A model generated the notes under the pieces. That model made no database searches and was not told the origin of the DNA. It worked only from the letters and a program-made list of their open reading frames with translations. Source: Enterococcus devriesei (GTDB taxonomy: Bacteria > Bacillota > Bacilli > Lactobacillales > Enterococcaceae). From it: a stretch of 64,000 nucleotides of DNA. The stretch is taken from assembly GCF_001885905.1 (NCBI RefSeq), contig NZ_JXKM01000002.1, positions 176,258 through 240,257 on the forward strand, written 5' to 3'. Shown here in pieces: positions 7,367-18,196 of the stretch; position 1 is the first letter of the stretch, and each line of letters begins with the position of its first letter. The translations under genes were made by a program, and so were the position numbers.

Positions 7367-9406
7367 TTGGCTAAGATGAACAACGAATACAATGACGCTT
7401 CGATCCAGGTTCTCGAAGGATTAGAAGCAGTTAGAAAAAGACCAGGGATGTATATTGGCTCGACCGATAGTCGTGGCTTGCATCATCTAGTATATGAAAT
7501 TGTCGATAATGCGGTGGATGAAGCATTATCCGGCTACGGTAGTGACATTGCTGTGACGCTACATGCTGATAACAGCGTAGAAGTTAGTGACAAAGGTCGG
7601 GGAATGCCGGTTGGGATGCATGCCTCAGGAATTCCTACCGTAGAAGTCATCTTTACCATCCTTCATGCGGGAGGAAAATTTGGGCAAGAAGGCGGTTATA
7701 AAACTTCTGGCGGGTTGCATGGTGTAGGTGCCAGTGTGGTAAACGCACTATCCGAGTGGCTAACAGTTACGATTGTGCGCGATGGCATGGAATATCGCGA
7801 GGAATTTAAAAACGGTGGCAAACCGCAAGGAACATTGAAAAAGATTGGTAAAACTCGTAAACCCAATGGAACAACCGTCCATTTTTTACCAGATGATCAA
7901 ATTTTTACGACGATGCACTTCTCCTACGAAACGCTCTCCGAACGGTTACGGGAATCCGCCTTCTTATTACGCGGAGTAAAGATTACCTTAACTGATTTAC
8001 GAGGAGAAGAAAAAGTGGAAGAAGTCTTCCATTTTGAAGAAGGGATCAAGGAATTCGTTGAATATTTGAACGAAGACAAAGATACACTGACACCGGTGGT
8101 TTATTTTTCCGGTGAACGAGAAGGGATCGAAGTTGAGTTTTCTTATCAATACAATGATGGTTACTCTGAAAATGTTCTTTCCTTCGTTAATAATGTTCGA
8201 ACAAAAGATGGCGGTACTCATGAGTCGGGGATGAAAACGTCAATGACTAAAGCCTTCAATGAATATGCTCGTAAATCGGGCTTATTGAAGGAAAAAGATA
8301 AAAATTTAGAAGGCTCAGACTTCCGTGAAGGTTTGTCTGCGGTACTGTCTGTTCGTATCCCAGAAAATCTTTTGCAGTTTGAGGGTCAAACAAAAGAAAA
8401 ATTAGGAACACCAGCCGCTCGAGGCGCAGTTGATAATGTGATTGGCGAGCAAATGGGTTTTTATTTACAAGAAAATAGTGAAAACAGCCAAATGTTAGTT
8501 CGTAAGGCAATCAAAGCTCGTGAAGCTCGTGAAGCTGCCCGCAAAGCCCGTGAAGAAAGTCGTAATGGGAAGAAACGTAAAAAAGGTGAATCGTTGCTTT
8601 CTGGTAAATTAACGCCGGCTCAATCACGTAACGCCGCGCGCAATGAACTCTTCCTAGTCGAAGGAGATTCGGCCGGTGGTTCGGCCAAACAAGGCCGTGA
8701 TCGGAAGTTCCAAGCGATCTTGCCATTACGTGGGAAAGTTATCAATACCGAAAAAGCGAAGATGCAAGACATCTTGAAAAATGAAGAAATCAACACGATG
8801 ATCTATACGATTGGCTCAGGCGTTGGTCCGGAGTTTTCTATTGAGGATTGTAATTACGACAAAGTCATTATTATGACCGATGCGGATACCGACGGGGCCC
8901 ATATTCAGGTGTTGTTATTGACTTTCTTCTATCGTTACATGAAACCATTGATTGAAGCGGGGAAAGTCTACATCGCGTTGCCGCCTTTATACAAAGTTTC
9001 AAAGGGCGCTGGCAAAAAACAAGTGGTGGAATATGCCTGGACAGATGAAGAATTAGAAGATGTAACAAAGCAAGTCGGTAAAGGCTATATGCTGCAACGT
9101 TACAAGGGTCTAGGGGAAATGAACGCGGAACAACTGTGGGAAACCACAATGGACCCAGAATATCGTACTTTGGTTCGCGTCCGGATTGATGATGCTGCTA
9201 AGGCGGAACGTCGGGTTACGACCTTAATGGGTGATAAAGTTGAACCAAGACGTAAATGGATCGAAAGCCATGTTCAGTTCACTTTAGAAGAAGACGGCAG
9301 TCTATTGGACAATAAAGAAGAAGTTCCAGCTGTTCCAGTTGCGGAACAATCAGAAACAGAAGAAACAGCTGATGGTCTACGTGCTATCAGTTTGTTTGAT
9401 GAGTAG
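7367..9406 (+). CDS. parE: DNA topoisomerase IV subunit B
   Basis: ParE is the ATPase subunit of topoisomerase IV, which decatenates daughter chromosomes. The 679-residue protein has the GHKL ATPase domain (EIVDNAVDEA near residue 45, GGLHGVGASVVNALS about 115-129), a transducer domain, and a Toprim domain with EGDSAGGSAKQGRDR (about 433-447) and the DADTDGAHI metal motif (about 505-513). It starts with TTG at 7367, 8 nt after AAGGAG. parC follows after 14 bp behind a strong AGGAGG site, a normal parEC operon. Pairing with this parC rather than a gyrA supports ParE over GyrB. Confidence 0.96.
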   Translation: MAKMNNEYNDASIQVLEGLEAVRKRPGMYIGSTDSRGLHHLVYEIVDNAVDEALSGYGSDIAVTLHADNSVEVSDKGRGMPVGMHASGIPTVEVIFTILHAGGKFGQEGGYKTSGGLHGVGASVVNALSEWLTVTIVRDGMEYREEFKNGGKPQGTLKKIGKTRKPNGTTVHFLPDDQIFTTMHFSYETLSERLRESAFLLRGVKITLTDLRGEEKVEEVFHFEEGIKEFVEYLNEDKDTLTPVVYFSGEREGIEVEFSYQYNDGYSENVLSFVNNVRTKDGGTHESGMKTSMTKAFNEYARKSGLLKEKDKNLEGSDFREGLSAVLSVRIPENLLQFEGQTKEKLGTPAARGAVDNVIGEQMGFYLQENSENSQMLVRKAIKAREAREAARKAREESRNGKKRKKGESLLSGKLTPAQSRNAARNELFLVEGDSAGGSAKQGRDRKFQAILPLRGKVINTEKAKMQDILKNEEINTMIYTIGSGVGPEFSIEDCNYDKVIIMTDADTDGAHIQVLLLTFFYRYMKPLIEAGKVYIALPPLYKVSKGAGKKQVVEYAWTDEELEDVTKQVGKGYMLQRYKGLGEMNAEQLWETTMDPEYRTLVRVRIDDAAKAERRVTTLMGDKVEPRRKWIESHVQFTLEEDGSLLDNKEEVPAVPVAEQSETEETADGLRAISLFDE

Positions 9407-9420
9407 GAGGTGGTCACACA

Positions 9421-11871
9421 ATGGATGCAAAACATTCAATCCAAGAGTTAACGCTAGAAGAAGTAATGGGTGACCGCTTTGGCCGCTATTCAAAATATAT
9501 TATTCAAGAACGGGCCTTGCCAGATATTCGTGACGGTTTGAAGCCTGTTCAGCGGCGGATTTTGTACGCCATGAACAAAGATGGCAATACCTATGACAAA
9601 GGCTTCCGTAAATCTGCAAAATCAGTCGGAAACATCATGGGGAATTACCATCCTCACGGTGACAGTTCAATCTATGAAGCAATGGTGCGGATGAGTCAAG
9701 ATTGGAAGTTGCGTCAAGTCTTGATCGAAATGCACGGAAATAATGGTTCGATGGATGGTGATCCGCCAGCAGCGATGCGTTATACGGAAGCTCGCTTATC
9801 ACAATTAAGCGGTGAGATGCTGAAAGATATCGAAAAAGATACGGTTGATCTTGTCTGGAACTTTGACGATACCGAAAAAGAACCAACTGTTTTACCTGCG
9901 GCTTATCCGAACCTTTTAGTCAACGGTTCAACTGGGATCTCGGCTGGGTATGCAACGGAGATTCCGACGCATAATTTATCCGAGGTGATCGATGGCGCGA
10001 TTTACTTAATCGATCATCCAACGGCTTCTTTAGAGAAAATCATGGAGTATATCCCAGGCCCCGATTTTCCAACCGGTGGTATCCTACAAGGGAAGGCTGA
10101 AATCAAAAAAGCTTACGAAACCGGTAAGGGAAAAGTAATCTTGCGCTCGAAGACCTCGATTGAGCCTTTAAAAGGTGGCAAACAGCAAATCGTGATTCAC
10201 GAGATTCCTTACGAAGTCAATAAAGCAGTCTTAGTGAAAAAAATGGATGAGATCCGCCTAAACAAAAAGATCGACGGTATCGCCGAAGTTCGTGATGAGT
10301 CTGACCGGACGGGGTTGCAGGTCGTGGTGGAATTGAAAAAGGACGCCAATGCAGAAGGAATCTTGAATTATTTATTCAAGAACACCGATTTGCAGATCAA
10401 CTACAACTTCAATATGGTCGCCATCGACAATATGACGCCTCAACAAGTCGGTTTGAAGCATATTTTAGAAAGCTATGTCGCTCACCGTAAAGTAGTCATT
10501 ACTAAACGGAGTCAATATGAATTAGCAAAAGCTCAAAAACGTCAGCACATCGTCGAAGGTTTGAAGAAAGCTTTGTCGATCCTAGACGAAGTGATTGCCA
10601 CGATTCGCGGAAGTAAAGATAAAAAAGATGCTAAAGCGAATTTAGTTGAGCGTTACGATTTTTCTGAAGAGCAAGCTGAAGCCATCGTTACTTTGCAGTT
10701 GTACCGCTTGACGAATACAGATATTACGCAGCTTGAAAAGGAAGCCGCTGAACTGGCGGCTGAGATCAAGGAATTGCATTTGATTCTAGATAGCGAAAAA
10801 GAATTACACAAAGTCATGAAGCAAGAGCTTCGTCAAATCAAGAAAAATTATGGCAATGATCGAATGACGAAGATTGAAGATGAGATTTCTGAAATCAAGA
10901 TCGAAACCGAAGTATTAATCGCTCAAGAAGATATGATCGTAACCTTAACCAAAGAAGGTTACTTGAAACGCAGCAGTGTTCGTTCGTATAATGCTTCACG
11001 TCCGGATGAACACGGAATGAAAGACGGCGATTCGATTATTTTCATTGATAAATTGAATACACTGGATCATTTATTGATTTTAACGAATCATGGGAATATG
11101 ATCTATCGACCCGTTCATGAAATCACAGAATTGAAATGGAAGGATGTCGGTGAACATATTTCTCAAACAATCACCAACCTGTCCATGAGTGAAGAAATCA
11201 TTGCGGCCTTTCCCTACAAAGAGATTGATGCCAATAAAATTTTCCTTTTCATTAGTAAAGAAGGTATGATCAAACAAACGCGGATGACCGAATTTTCACC
11301 TTGGCGGACATATCGTAGTCGTCCAACCAGTGCAATGAAGATGAAAAACGCCACCGACCAAATCGTCTCGGCATACTTAACGAGTGAGGTACGGAACGTC
11401 GATGTCTTCATCGCTTCTCATCGCGCCTTTGGTCTGCGCTATCCTCTAGAAGAAGTGCCGGTAGTTGGTGCTAAAGCAGCTGGTGTCAAAGCAATCAATC
11501 TGAAAGACGGGGATTTTGTTGTTGCCGGTGCGTTAGTCCCTTCTGAAGGCGATTCACCGATTCTGTTATTAAGTCAAAGAGGGGCAGCGAAGCGAATGCT
11601 GGCCCAAGAACTGCCTCAGTTAGGTCGGGCAAAACGTGGCTTGATGATCTTCCGTGAATTGAAGAAAAATCCACATCGTTTGGTTTACTTGACGACTGAG
11701 ACAGAAGGAAAACTTCTTTTGACGACGGAAAAAGGGATCACTAAAGAAATTGAAATCGCTAAGGTAGCAATCAGCGACCGCATTTCTAACGGTACTTTCG
11801 CGATCGATGAGAAAACAGAAGGCGAGCTTTCTTCGGTCCTGAACCCACAAGAATTGACTGAAGAATCATAA
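9421..11871 (+). CDS. parC: DNA topoisomerase IV subunit A
   Basis: ParC is the DNA-cleaving subunit of topoisomerase IV, 816 residues long. The winged-helix active site has the catalytic tyrosine Y121 in AAMRYTEAR. The quinolone-resistance-determining region reads HPHGDSSIYEAMVR, with S82 and E86 unchanged, which is the susceptible-type sequence at the usual mutation sites. A coiled-coil tower region and a C-terminal beta-pinwheel (about residue 500 onward) follow. A strong terminator lies 24 bp downstream, closing the parE-parC operon. Confidence 0.96.
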   Translation: MDAKHSIQELTLEEVMGDRFGRYSKYIIQERALPDIRDGLKPVQRRILYAMNKDGNTYDKGFRKSAKSVGNIMGNYHPHGDSSIYEAMVRMSQDWKLRQVLIEMHGNNGSMDGDPPAAMRYTEARLSQLSGEMLKDIEKDTVDLVWNFDDTEKEPTVLPAAYPNLLVNGSTGISAGYATEIPTHNLSEVIDGAIYLIDHPTASLEKIMEYIPGPDFPTGGILQGKAEIKKAYETGKGKVILRSKTSIEPLKGGKQQIVIHEIPYEVNKAVLVKKMDEIRLNKKIDGIAEVRDESDRTGLQVVVELKKDANAEGILNYLFKNTDLQINYNFNMVAIDNMTPQQVGLKHILESYVAHRKVVITKRSQYELAKAQKRQHIVEGLKKALSILDEVIATIRGSKDKKDAKANLVERYDFSEEQAEAIVTLQLYRLTNTDITQLEKEAAELAAEIKELHLILDSEKELHKVMKQELRQIKKNYGNDRMTKIEDEISEIKIETEVLIAQEDMIVTLTKEGYLKRSSVRSYNASRPDEHGMKDGDSIIFIDKLNTLDHLLILTNHGNMIYRPVHEITELKWKDVGEHISQTITNLSMSEEIIAAFPYKEIDANKIFLFISKEGMIKQTRMTEFSPWRTYRSRPTSAMKMKNATDQIVSAYLTSEVRNVDVFIASHRAFGLRYPLEEVPVVGAKAAGVKAINLKDGDFVVAGALVPSEGDSPILLLSQRGAAKRMLAQELPQLGRAKRGLMIFRELKKNPHRLVYLTTETEGKLLLTTEKGITKEIEIAKVAISDRISNGTFAIDEKTEGELSSVLNPQELTEES

Positions 11872-11894
11872 TTCTGTGTTATAAGATTTAACCT

Positions 11895-11930
11895 AAAAAC
11901 GGCATCTGTATTAATACAGATGCCGTTTTT
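11895..11930. terminator. Terminator after parC
   Basis: The perfect inverted repeat AAAAACGGCATCTGTA / TACAGATGCCGTTTTT has a TTAA loop and a trailing T-run. The A-run on the left could also serve the opposite strand. Confidence 0.9.
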
Positions 11931-12071
11931 TACATCACAAAATCCACCAAATATATCTTATCAAAGAAAACTTAAGAGTCTTAATGAAGACTCAAAAACC
12001 TTTGGTATCAAGGTGTTGTAAGCTGTATCAAAGAATTTTCAAGCGCAAAGTAATCTTTCACAAGGAAAGGC

Positions 12072-12099
12072 TTGCATAATAGCATAAATGTGTTATACT
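12072..12099 (+). promoter_or_regulatory. pflB promoter
   Basis: The -35 TTGCAT (12072-12077) and -10 TATACT (12094-12099) are separated by 16 bp. They lie 55 bp upstream of the pflB start in a gap that follows the parC terminator. I see no clear Rex or CcpA box on top of it. Confidence 0.65.
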
Positions 12100-12153
12100 G
12101 TGTTCGTGAAGCTGTAGTATTTAAGTTTTATATTCTAAGGAGGTCCTTGTTAA

Positions 12154-14445
12154 ATGGGAACTGCAACAAATGAACTAGAAAAGATGAAAAACACTGAAAA
12201 ACCAGCTTGGGAAGGTTTTAAAGGCCATCTATGGAAAAGCGAGATCAATACTCGTGATTTCATCCAAGCAAACTACACACCTTATGAAGGCGCTGCCGAT
12301 TTCTTAGCAGATCCAAGTGAGGCAACGAACGAACTTTGGGGCAAATTACAAAAATTACAAAAACAAGAACGTGAAAATGGTGGCGTATTAGACATGGAAG
12401 CAGACGTTGTTTCTGCTGCTAATGCATATGGTGCCGGTTATATCGACGAAAGTTTGAAAGACAAAGAAGCAATTGTGGGTATTCAAACTGACAAACCTTT
12501 GAAACGTGCATTCATGCCTTACGGTGGTATCCGGATGGCTGAAGAATCATTAGAAAGCTATGGCTATACACCAAATCCTAAATACACTGAAATCTTTAAC
12601 GATTATCATAAAACACATAACCAAGCAGTCTTTGATGTTTATACACCAGAAATCCGGGCAGCACGTCGTAACAAGATCATCACAGGTCTTCCTGATACTT
12701 ACGGTCGTGGACGGATCGTGGGTGACTACCGTCGTGTAGCATTATACGGAATCGACTACTTAATGGAACAAAAATTAAAAGATCACGAAAACTGTGGCCA
12801 TGGTCAATTCACTGAAGAAGACATCCGTTTACGTGAAGAAATTAGCGACCAATACAAAGCATTGAAACGTATCAAAGAAATGGCAGCCGCTTACGGCTAT
12901 GACATCTCTCGTCCTGCTGAAAATGCGAAAGAAGCCGTTCAATGGACTTACTTCGGTTACTTAGCAGCCATCAAAGAACAAAATGGTGCTGCAATGTCAA
13001 TCGGACGTGTTTCTACTTTCTTAGATATCTATATTCAACGCGATATCCAAAATGGAACATTGACTGAAGAAGCAGCACAAGAATTAATCGACCATTTAGT
13101 TATGAAATTACGGATGGTTAAATTTGCTCGTATCCCTTCATACAATGAATTGTTCTCAGGCGACCCAGTTTGGGCAACACTTTCAATTGCTGGTATGGGT
13201 ATGGACGGACGTACATTAGTTACTAAGAATGATTTCCGTTTCTTACACACATTAGAAAACATGGGACCTTCTCCAGAACCAAACTTGACTGTTTTATATT
13301 CTTCTCGTTTACCAGAAGGATTTAAAGATTACGCAGCGAAAATCTCAATTGATACTTCATCAATTCAATACGAAAATGACGATGTTATGCGTCCAGTATG
13401 GTTAGATGACTATGCGATCTGCTGCTGTGTGTCTGCAACACAAACAGGGAAAGAAATGCAATTCTTCGGCGCTCGTGCGAACTTAGCGAAAGCTTTGTTA
13501 TATGCGATCAATGGTGGGGTTGATGAAAAATCTAAAGTTCAAGTTGGACCTGACTTCCGTCCAATCGACTCTGATGATGCTTTAGACTTCGATGCAGTAA
13601 TGGCTAAATATGATGACATGTTAGAATGGTTAGCTGGTATGTACGTAAATACCTTGAATGCAATCCACTACATGCATGACAGATATTACTATGAAGCTGC
13701 TGAATTAGCATTAATGGATACTGATTTGAAACGGACATTCGCGACTGGGATCGCTGGATTCTCTCACGTTGTCGATTCACTATCAGCAATCAAACATGCA
13801 AAAGTATTCCCAATTCGTGACGAAGACGGTATCGTAACTGACTTCAAGATCGAAGGCGAATTCCCTAAATATGGTAACGATGACGAACGTGCCGATGATA
13901 TTGCTGTATGGTTATTGAAGACCTTCATGGAAAAATTGGAACATTATCATACTTACCGTAATTCAGAACCAACAACATCAATCTTGACCATTACTTCAAA
14001 CGTAGTATATGGTAAAGCAACTGGAACGATGCCTGATGGACGTAAAGCAGGCGAACCATTATCACCAGGTGCGAACCCATCATACGGTGCTGAACAAAAT
14101 GGTTTGTTGGCTTCATTGAATTCATTGACTAAATTACCTTATGAATACGCGTTAGATGGTATTTCAAATACGCAAAGTATCAATCCTGATGCTTTAGGTC
14201 ATGATGAAGATGAACGTATCGAAAACTTAACGAACGTGTTAGATGGCTACTTCAACCAAGGAGCTCATCACTTGAACGTGAACGTCTTCGGTAAAGAAAA
14301 ATTAGTTGATGCCATGGAACATCCAGAAAAAGAAGAATATGCAAACTTCACTATTCGAGTTTCTGGTTACGCTGTTAAATTCATCGACTTAACTCGTGAA
14401 CAACAAGAAGATGTTATCAGCCGTACATTCCACGCAAAAATGTAA
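12154..14445 (+). CDS. pflB: Formate C-acetyltransferase (pyruvate formate-lyase)
   Basis: This glycyl-radical enzyme converts pyruvate and CoA to formate and acetyl-CoA under anaerobiosis. The glycyl-radical site is G738 in RVSGYAVKF near the C-terminus. The active-site cysteine pair lies in [17 protein letters not shown], where three cysteines occur in a row (C423-C425) instead of the usual ACC; this was confirmed codon by codon (TGC TGC TGT). The 763 residues include a slightly long N-terminus. The start is ATG at 12154 with AAGGAGG 10 nt upstream. The activase gene pflA follows behind its own terminator and leader, so it may be transcribed separately. Confidence 0.96.
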   Translation: MGTATNELEKMKNTEKPAWEGFKGHLWKSEINTRDFIQANYTPYEGAADFLADPSEATNELWGKLQKLQKQERENGGVLDMEADVVSAANAYGAGYIDESLKDKEAIVGIQTDKPLKRAFMPYGGIRMAEESLESYGYTPNPKYTEIFNDYHKTHNQAVFDVYTPEIRAARRNKIITGLPDTYGRGRIVGDYRRVALYGIDYLMEQKLKDHENCGHGQFTEEDIRLREEISDQYKALKRIKEMAAAYGYDISRPAENAKEAVQWTYFGYLAAIKEQNGAAMSIGRVSTFLDIYIQRDIQNGTLTEEAAQELIDHLVMKLRMVKFARIPSYNELFSGDPVWATLSIAGMGMDGRTLVTKNDFRFLHTLENMGPSPEPNLTVLYSSRLPEGFKDYAAKISIDTSSIQYENDDVMRPVWLDDYAICCCVSATQTGKEMQFFGARANLAKALLYAINGGVDEKSKVQVGPDFRPIDSDDALDFDAVMAKYDDMLEWLAGMYVNTLNAIHYMHDRYYYEAAELALMDTDLKRTFATGIAGFSHVVDSLSAIKHAKVFPIRDEDGIVTDFKIEGEFPKYGNDDERADDIAVWLLKTFMEKLEHYHTYRNSEPTTSILTITSNVVYGKATGTMPDGRKAGEPLSPGANPSYGAEQNGLLASLNSLTKLPYEYALDGISNTQSINPDALGHDEDERIENLTNVLDGYFNQGAHHLNVNVFGKEKLVDAMEHPEKEEYANFTIRVSGYAVKFIDLTREQQEDVISRTFHAKM

Positions 14446-14507
14446 TACTAAAAGCTGGCTTGTAAAGCTTAATATCTAGCTTATTAGCAACAAACAATAG
14501 TAATTTT

Positions 14508-14546
14508 CTAAGGCGGATGGATGGAGATCTATTCGCCTTAGTTTTT
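14508..14546 (+). terminator. Terminator after pflB
   Basis: CTAAGGCG (14508-14515) pairs with CGCCTTAG (14534-14541), followed by TTTTT. It separates pflB from pflA. Confidence 0.75.
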
Positions 14547-14637
14547 AAAATAATTTTATTAAAAATAACCTACATTCATGTAAAAGTTATCAAAATTTCT
14601 ACATGAAAATTTACATACAGAACTAGGGGGACTGTTT

Positions 14638-15417
14638 ATGTCTACTGTGACTGAACAACCTATTGTCGGAAATGTCCATTCAATCGAAAGCTTTGGATCT
14701 GTTGATGGTCCAGGCGTCCGTTTCATCGTTTTCATGCAAGGCTGTCGGATGCGTTGTCAATTTTGCCACAATCCTGATACTTGGAAAATTAATGATCCAA
14801 AGGCCAAAAAACGTACAGCCGATGACGTTTTACAAGAAGCGACCAATTACAAGAGCTACTGGGGTAAAAAAGGCGGGCTTACAGTTAGTGGTGGCGAACC
14901 CTTATTACAAATCGATTTCTTAATCGATCTATTTAAAAAAGCTAAAGCGATGGGGATTAATACAACTTTAGATAGTTGTGGGAACCCATTTACTTACAAA
15001 GAACCGTTTTTCTCAAAATTTGAAGAATTAATGAAATATACTGATTTGATTTTGTTTGACATTAAACAAATTGATGACCAAAAACACAGAGAACTGACTG
15101 GACAAAGTAATAGCAATATCTTGGAAATGGCGAAATACTTATCAGACATTAATAAACCCGTTTGGATTCGCCACGTGTTGGTACCTTTTAGAAGCGACTA
15201 TGACGAATTTTTAATTCGATTAAATACATTTATCAAATCTTTGAACAACGTGGATAAAGTTGAAATTTTACCTTATCATACAATGGGCAAATACAAGTGG
15301 GAAGAAATGGATCTTGATTATCCATTGGAAGGAATTGAACCTCCTACTGATGATCGCGTTGAGAATGCGAAAAGACTATTGCATACCGAAGATTACAAAG
15401 GCTATTTAAAACGCTAA
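14638..15417 (+). CDS. pflA: Pyruvate formate-lyase activating enzyme
   Basis: PflA is the radical-SAM enzyme that installs the glycyl radical on PflB. The 259-residue protein carries the CxxxCxxC iron-sulfur motif as C36, C40 and C43 (GCRMRCQFCHNP), followed by the SAM-binding GGEPLLQ segment at about 85-91. The preceding SFGSVDGPGVRF is characteristic of PflA. The ribosome site is AGGGGG upstream of the ATG. It is placed right after its substrate gene pflB and has its own terminator. Confidence 0.96.
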   Translation: MSTVTEQPIVGNVHSIESFGSVDGPGVRFIVFMQGCRMRCQFCHNPDTWKINDPKAKKRTADDVLQEATNYKSYWGKKGGLTVSGGEPLLQIDFLIDLFKKAKAMGINTTLDSCGNPFTYKEPFFSKFEELMKYTDLILFDIKQIDDQKHRELTGQSNSNILEMAKYLSDINKPVWIRHVLVPFRSDYDEFLIRLNTFIKSLNNVDKVEILPYHTMGKYKWEEMDLDYPLEGIEPPTDDRVENAKRLLHTEDYKGYLKR

Positions 15418-15422
15418 AACTT

Positions 15423-15463
15423 AAGGAAAAGAGCGGCATTGTGTTGCTCTTTTCCTTTTTTTT
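15423..15463 (+). terminator. Terminator after pflA
   Basis: AAGGAAAAGAGC (15423-15434) pairs perfectly with GCTCTTTTCCTT (15446-15457), followed by a T-run. Confidence 0.9.
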
Positions 15464-15505
15464 GATATGATAAAGAGGAACTTTATTTAAAGGAGCGAAT
15501 CAACT

Positions 15506-16435
15506 ATGACAAAAGTTTTAATTTTTGGCCATCAAAATCCTGATACCGATGCAATTGGTGCGGCGATTGCCTTTGCTAATTTACAAAAAGAATTAGGTGT
15601 CGATGCTGAAGCAGTTGCACTAGGCACGCCCAATGAAGAAACCCAATTTGCTTTAGATCACTTTGGCGTATCTGCGCCTCGCGTGGTAGAAACAATCGCT
15701 GGCGAAACAAGCGATGTCATGTTAGTCGATCATAATGAATTCCAACAAAGTGCGGCTGATATTGAAGATTTGAATATTTTGGCGGTTGTTGATCACCATC
15801 GGATCGCTAATTTTCAAACAGCAAATCCGCTTTATTATCGGGCTGAACCAGTTGGCTGTACGTCAACGATCGTTTTGAAGCTGTATAAAGAAAACGATGT
15901 GACGATTCCTAAAGAAATCGCGGGTATGATGTTATCTGCTATCGTTTCAGATACTTTATTATTCAAATCACCTACCTGTACGCCAGAAGACGTTGATGCT
16001 GCCAATGCGTTAGCTGAAATCGCTGGGGTTGATTTAAATAGCTATGGCCTAGATTTATTGAAAGCTGGAACCAATCTAGGAGATAAATCAGAAGCTGAGT
16101 TATTGGATCTCGATGCGAAATCATTCCCAATGAACGGGAAAACGGTTCGTGTTGCACAAGTAAATACAGTGGATATCGGAGAGGTTTTTGCTCGTCAAGA
16201 TGCCTTACGTGATGCGATGTTGACTGAAAATACAAAGAACGGTTATGACTTGTTCCTATTACTAGTAACGAATATTTTAGACTCTGATTCTGAATTATTA
16301 GTTGCTGGTGAACCACGTGAAAAAGTAACCGAAGCCTTTGGCGTAGAACTTAAGAATGATCGTGCATCATTACCGGGTGTCGTATCTCGGAAGAAACAGG
16401 TCGTTCCACAATTGACCGAAGCCTTCGAAAAATAA
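15506..16435 (+). CDS. ppaC: Manganese-dependent inorganic pyrophosphatase
   Basis: This is a family II (DHH-type) cytoplasmic pyrophosphatase that hydrolyses PPi to drive biosynthesis. The 309-residue protein has the metal ligands in [11 protein letters not shown] (H9, D13, D15), VDHNEF near residue 75, the signature DHH near 96-98, and a later VSDT aspartate near 149. The C-terminal DHHA2 domain ends with [10 protein letters not shown], the basic substrate-binding loop. The ribosome site AAAGGAGCG precedes the ATG. It is monocistronic between terminators. Confidence 0.97.
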   Translation: MTKVLIFGHQNPDTDAIGAAIAFANLQKELGVDAEAVALGTPNEETQFALDHFGVSAPRVVETIAGETSDVMLVDHNEFQQSAADIEDLNILAVVDHHRIANFQTANPLYYRAEPVGCTSTIVLKLYKENDVTIPKEIAGMMLSAIVSDTLLFKSPTCTPEDVDAANALAEIAGVDLNSYGLDLLKAGTNLGDKSEAELLDLDAKSFPMNGKTVRVAQVNTVDIGEVFARQDALRDAMLTENTKNGYDLFLLLVTNILDSDSELLVAGEPREKVTEAFGVELKNDRASLPGVVSRKKQVVPQLTEAFEK

Positions 16436-16451
16436 TTGTAACGATTTTTCT

Positions 16452-16482
16452 AATGGACTCGTTTTCTAGAGTCCATTTTTTT
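16452..16482 (+). terminator. Terminator after ppaC
   Basis: AATGGACTC pairs with GAGTCCATT across an 8-nt loop, followed by T-rich sequence. Confidence 0.85.
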
Positions 16483-16524
16483 GTGGATTTTTCTGAATAG
16501 GATTATAATGCGAGAGGTGATAGC

Positions 16525-17328
16525 ATGAAACTTTACACAAAAGACCAAAAACTACAACAATTGTTGAAACGGCAGGAAATACAACAACTACTTGCCTATT
16601 TTGAAACATTGGAAGCGCCAGTGATCTTACGAGAACTTCGCAAAGAATTTTCAAATCAGAAACATTTGGATAAGGATTTAGAACAATTGATTGAGCATGG
16701 GATTATTGTTCGTAATGAGCGACGCTATCAGTTGGCACTGCCCATTTTAACAGAATATCCAACGACAGCTTTAGCTGAGAGGATCACTCAAGGATTGTTG
16801 CAAGAACTTTCGCCGGAGCAATTCTTAATGCTAATTGCAGAAGAGTATTGGCATGATGAACTTGAAAAAGTTGTGGCGGTGGATTTTTCATTGCCTACCT
16901 TAAATCGAATGGAAAATGATCAGTTCTCATTAGTGACGATCAATCAAGGGGAAGCACTTCCTGAGACGCTGCCTAATTATTTTGCAAATAGCGAGCGACC
17001 GTTGGAATTTCCTAAGTTGTCCGCTCTACTAGGCGATGTCCAACCGCAATTTTTCATGGATCAAATTGGGCTTATTTTAGAACGAGTAATAGCTGGCAAA
17101 ACACCGAGACGTTCATCGATCTTTTTAGATAGTCTGAACCAAACGCAAGTCATTAGTGAAAATGGACAACTGCAACTGCCCATCTATTCACCGAATCTAA
17201 CGGTTGATTTGAGTTTAGACTGGAACTCATTAGAAAAGGAAACCCGCTTTTTTCTAGTGCGTCAATTAGCGGCAATTGCATTAGGCGAGCAAGCAAGTTT
17301 TAGTTATCTCAAGAAAAAGAAGGCATAA
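16525..17328 (+). CDS. Conserved hypothetical protein, possible winged-helix N-terminus
   Basis: This 267-residue soluble protein has no signal peptide or membrane segment. I do not recognise it with certainty; its position next to ppaC suggests the uncharacterised streptococcal/enterococcal DUF1803 group, which is a guess. The first 70 residues (ILRELRKEF, then LEQLIEHGIIVRNERRYQL) look like a small winged helix. The C-terminus is basic (KKKKA). Its stop is only 4 bp from the next start, so it is probably co-transcribed with the alpha/beta hydrolase downstream. Confidence 0.7.
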   Translation: MKLYTKDQKLQQLLKRQEIQQLLAYFETLEAPVILRELRKEFSNQKHLDKDLEQLIEHGIIVRNERRYQLALPILTEYPTTALAERITQGLLQELSPEQFLMLIAEEYWHDELEKVVAVDFSLPTLNRMENDQFSLVTINQGEALPETLPNYFANSERPLEFPKLSALLGDVQPQFFMDQIGLILERVIAGKTPRRSSIFLDSLNQTQVISENGQLQLPIYSPNLTVDLSLDWNSLEKETRFFLVRQLAAIALGEQASFSYLKKKKA

Positions 17329-17332
17329 GCGG

Positions 17333-18196
17333 ATGCAAAGAATAATCAAAGGGATCATTTTGATCGTTAGCTTTTTATTGGTATTCGGTGGGATTTTTTA
17401 CGCTAAGGTTCGCTATTTTAGTCCCGGGGCGTTGACGAAGCAAAAAGGCATCGCTTATTCAAATGAGCCGACGGTCTTTATTCACGGTTATGAAGGGAAT
17501 TCCTTTTCCCTTGGGCCGATGCTTAGACGTTTAGAAAAAAGTAACATTGCTAAGCGGGAAATGACTATTGTCGTTCAAGCGGATGGCAAGTTAACGGTTG
17601 AAGGACAGCTGTCGGAGCAAAATAACAATCCAACGATCATGGTACTGTTTGCTAAAGATGTGACGGATGAGATCACGCAAAGTAAATGGATCGATGAAGT
17701 GATGCGCTATCTTTATCAGCATCAGATCAGGCGTGTGAATCTTGTCAGCCATTCTATGGGCGGGGTTTCGTCTTTACGCTATCTGTTAGAATATGCTGGG
17801 AATAAAACACCGGTGGTCGATCGTTTTGTGGCAATTGCAGCGCCGTTTAATGATTTAGAGATTGCGGAAGATACTGAAGATGTCTTTGCTTATGAATTGA
17901 CTGAAGACGGTCCGAGTGGCGAGACACCAATTTATCAGTATTTTGATCATTCGATGAATCGGCTGCCTGCTAATATTCGAGTATTAGATGTGGCCGGTGA
18001 TCTAGAGGATGGTACTGAAAGTGACGGTTCCGTCTCTACTCACAGTGCGTTTGCTTTACGTTGGCTGTTTCAAAAGCATGCGAAAAGCTATCAAGAATTG
18101 ACAGTCAAAGGAAAAAGCGGCGGTCACTCGGCGATCACTAAGAGCAGTCAGTTAGAAGAAAAACTCATTCAGTTCATATGGAAAAAAACAACTTGA
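17333..18196 (+). CDS. Membrane-anchored alpha/beta hydrolase (DUF915 type)
   Basis: The 287-residue protein has one N-terminal transmembrane or uncleaved signal segment (residues about 5-25, IIKGIILIVSFLLVFGG), then an extracytoplasmic alpha/beta hydrolase fold. The oxyanion strand is FIHGYEGN (about 49-56), the nucleophile elbow is SHSMGG (about 139-144), and a late GGHSAI supplies the likely catalytic histidine near residue 265. This matches the DUF915 group of cell-surface hydrolases in lactic acid bacteria; the substrate is unknown. It starts 4 bp after the preceding hypothetical gene. Confidence 0.8.
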   Translation: MQRIIKGIILIVSFLLVFGGIFYAKVRYFSPGALTKQKGIAYSNEPTVFIHGYEGNSFSLGPMLRRLEKSNIAKREMTIVVQADGKLTVEGQLSEQNNNPTIMVLFAKDVTDEITQSKWIDEVMRYLYQHQIRRVNLVSHSMGGVSSLRYLLEYAGNKTPVVDRFVAIAAPFNDLEIAEDTEDVFAYELTEDGPSGETPIYQYFDHSMNRLPANIRVLDVAGDLEDGTESDGSVSTHSAFALRWLFQKHAKSYQELTVKGKSGGHSAITKSSQLEEKLIQFIWKKTT

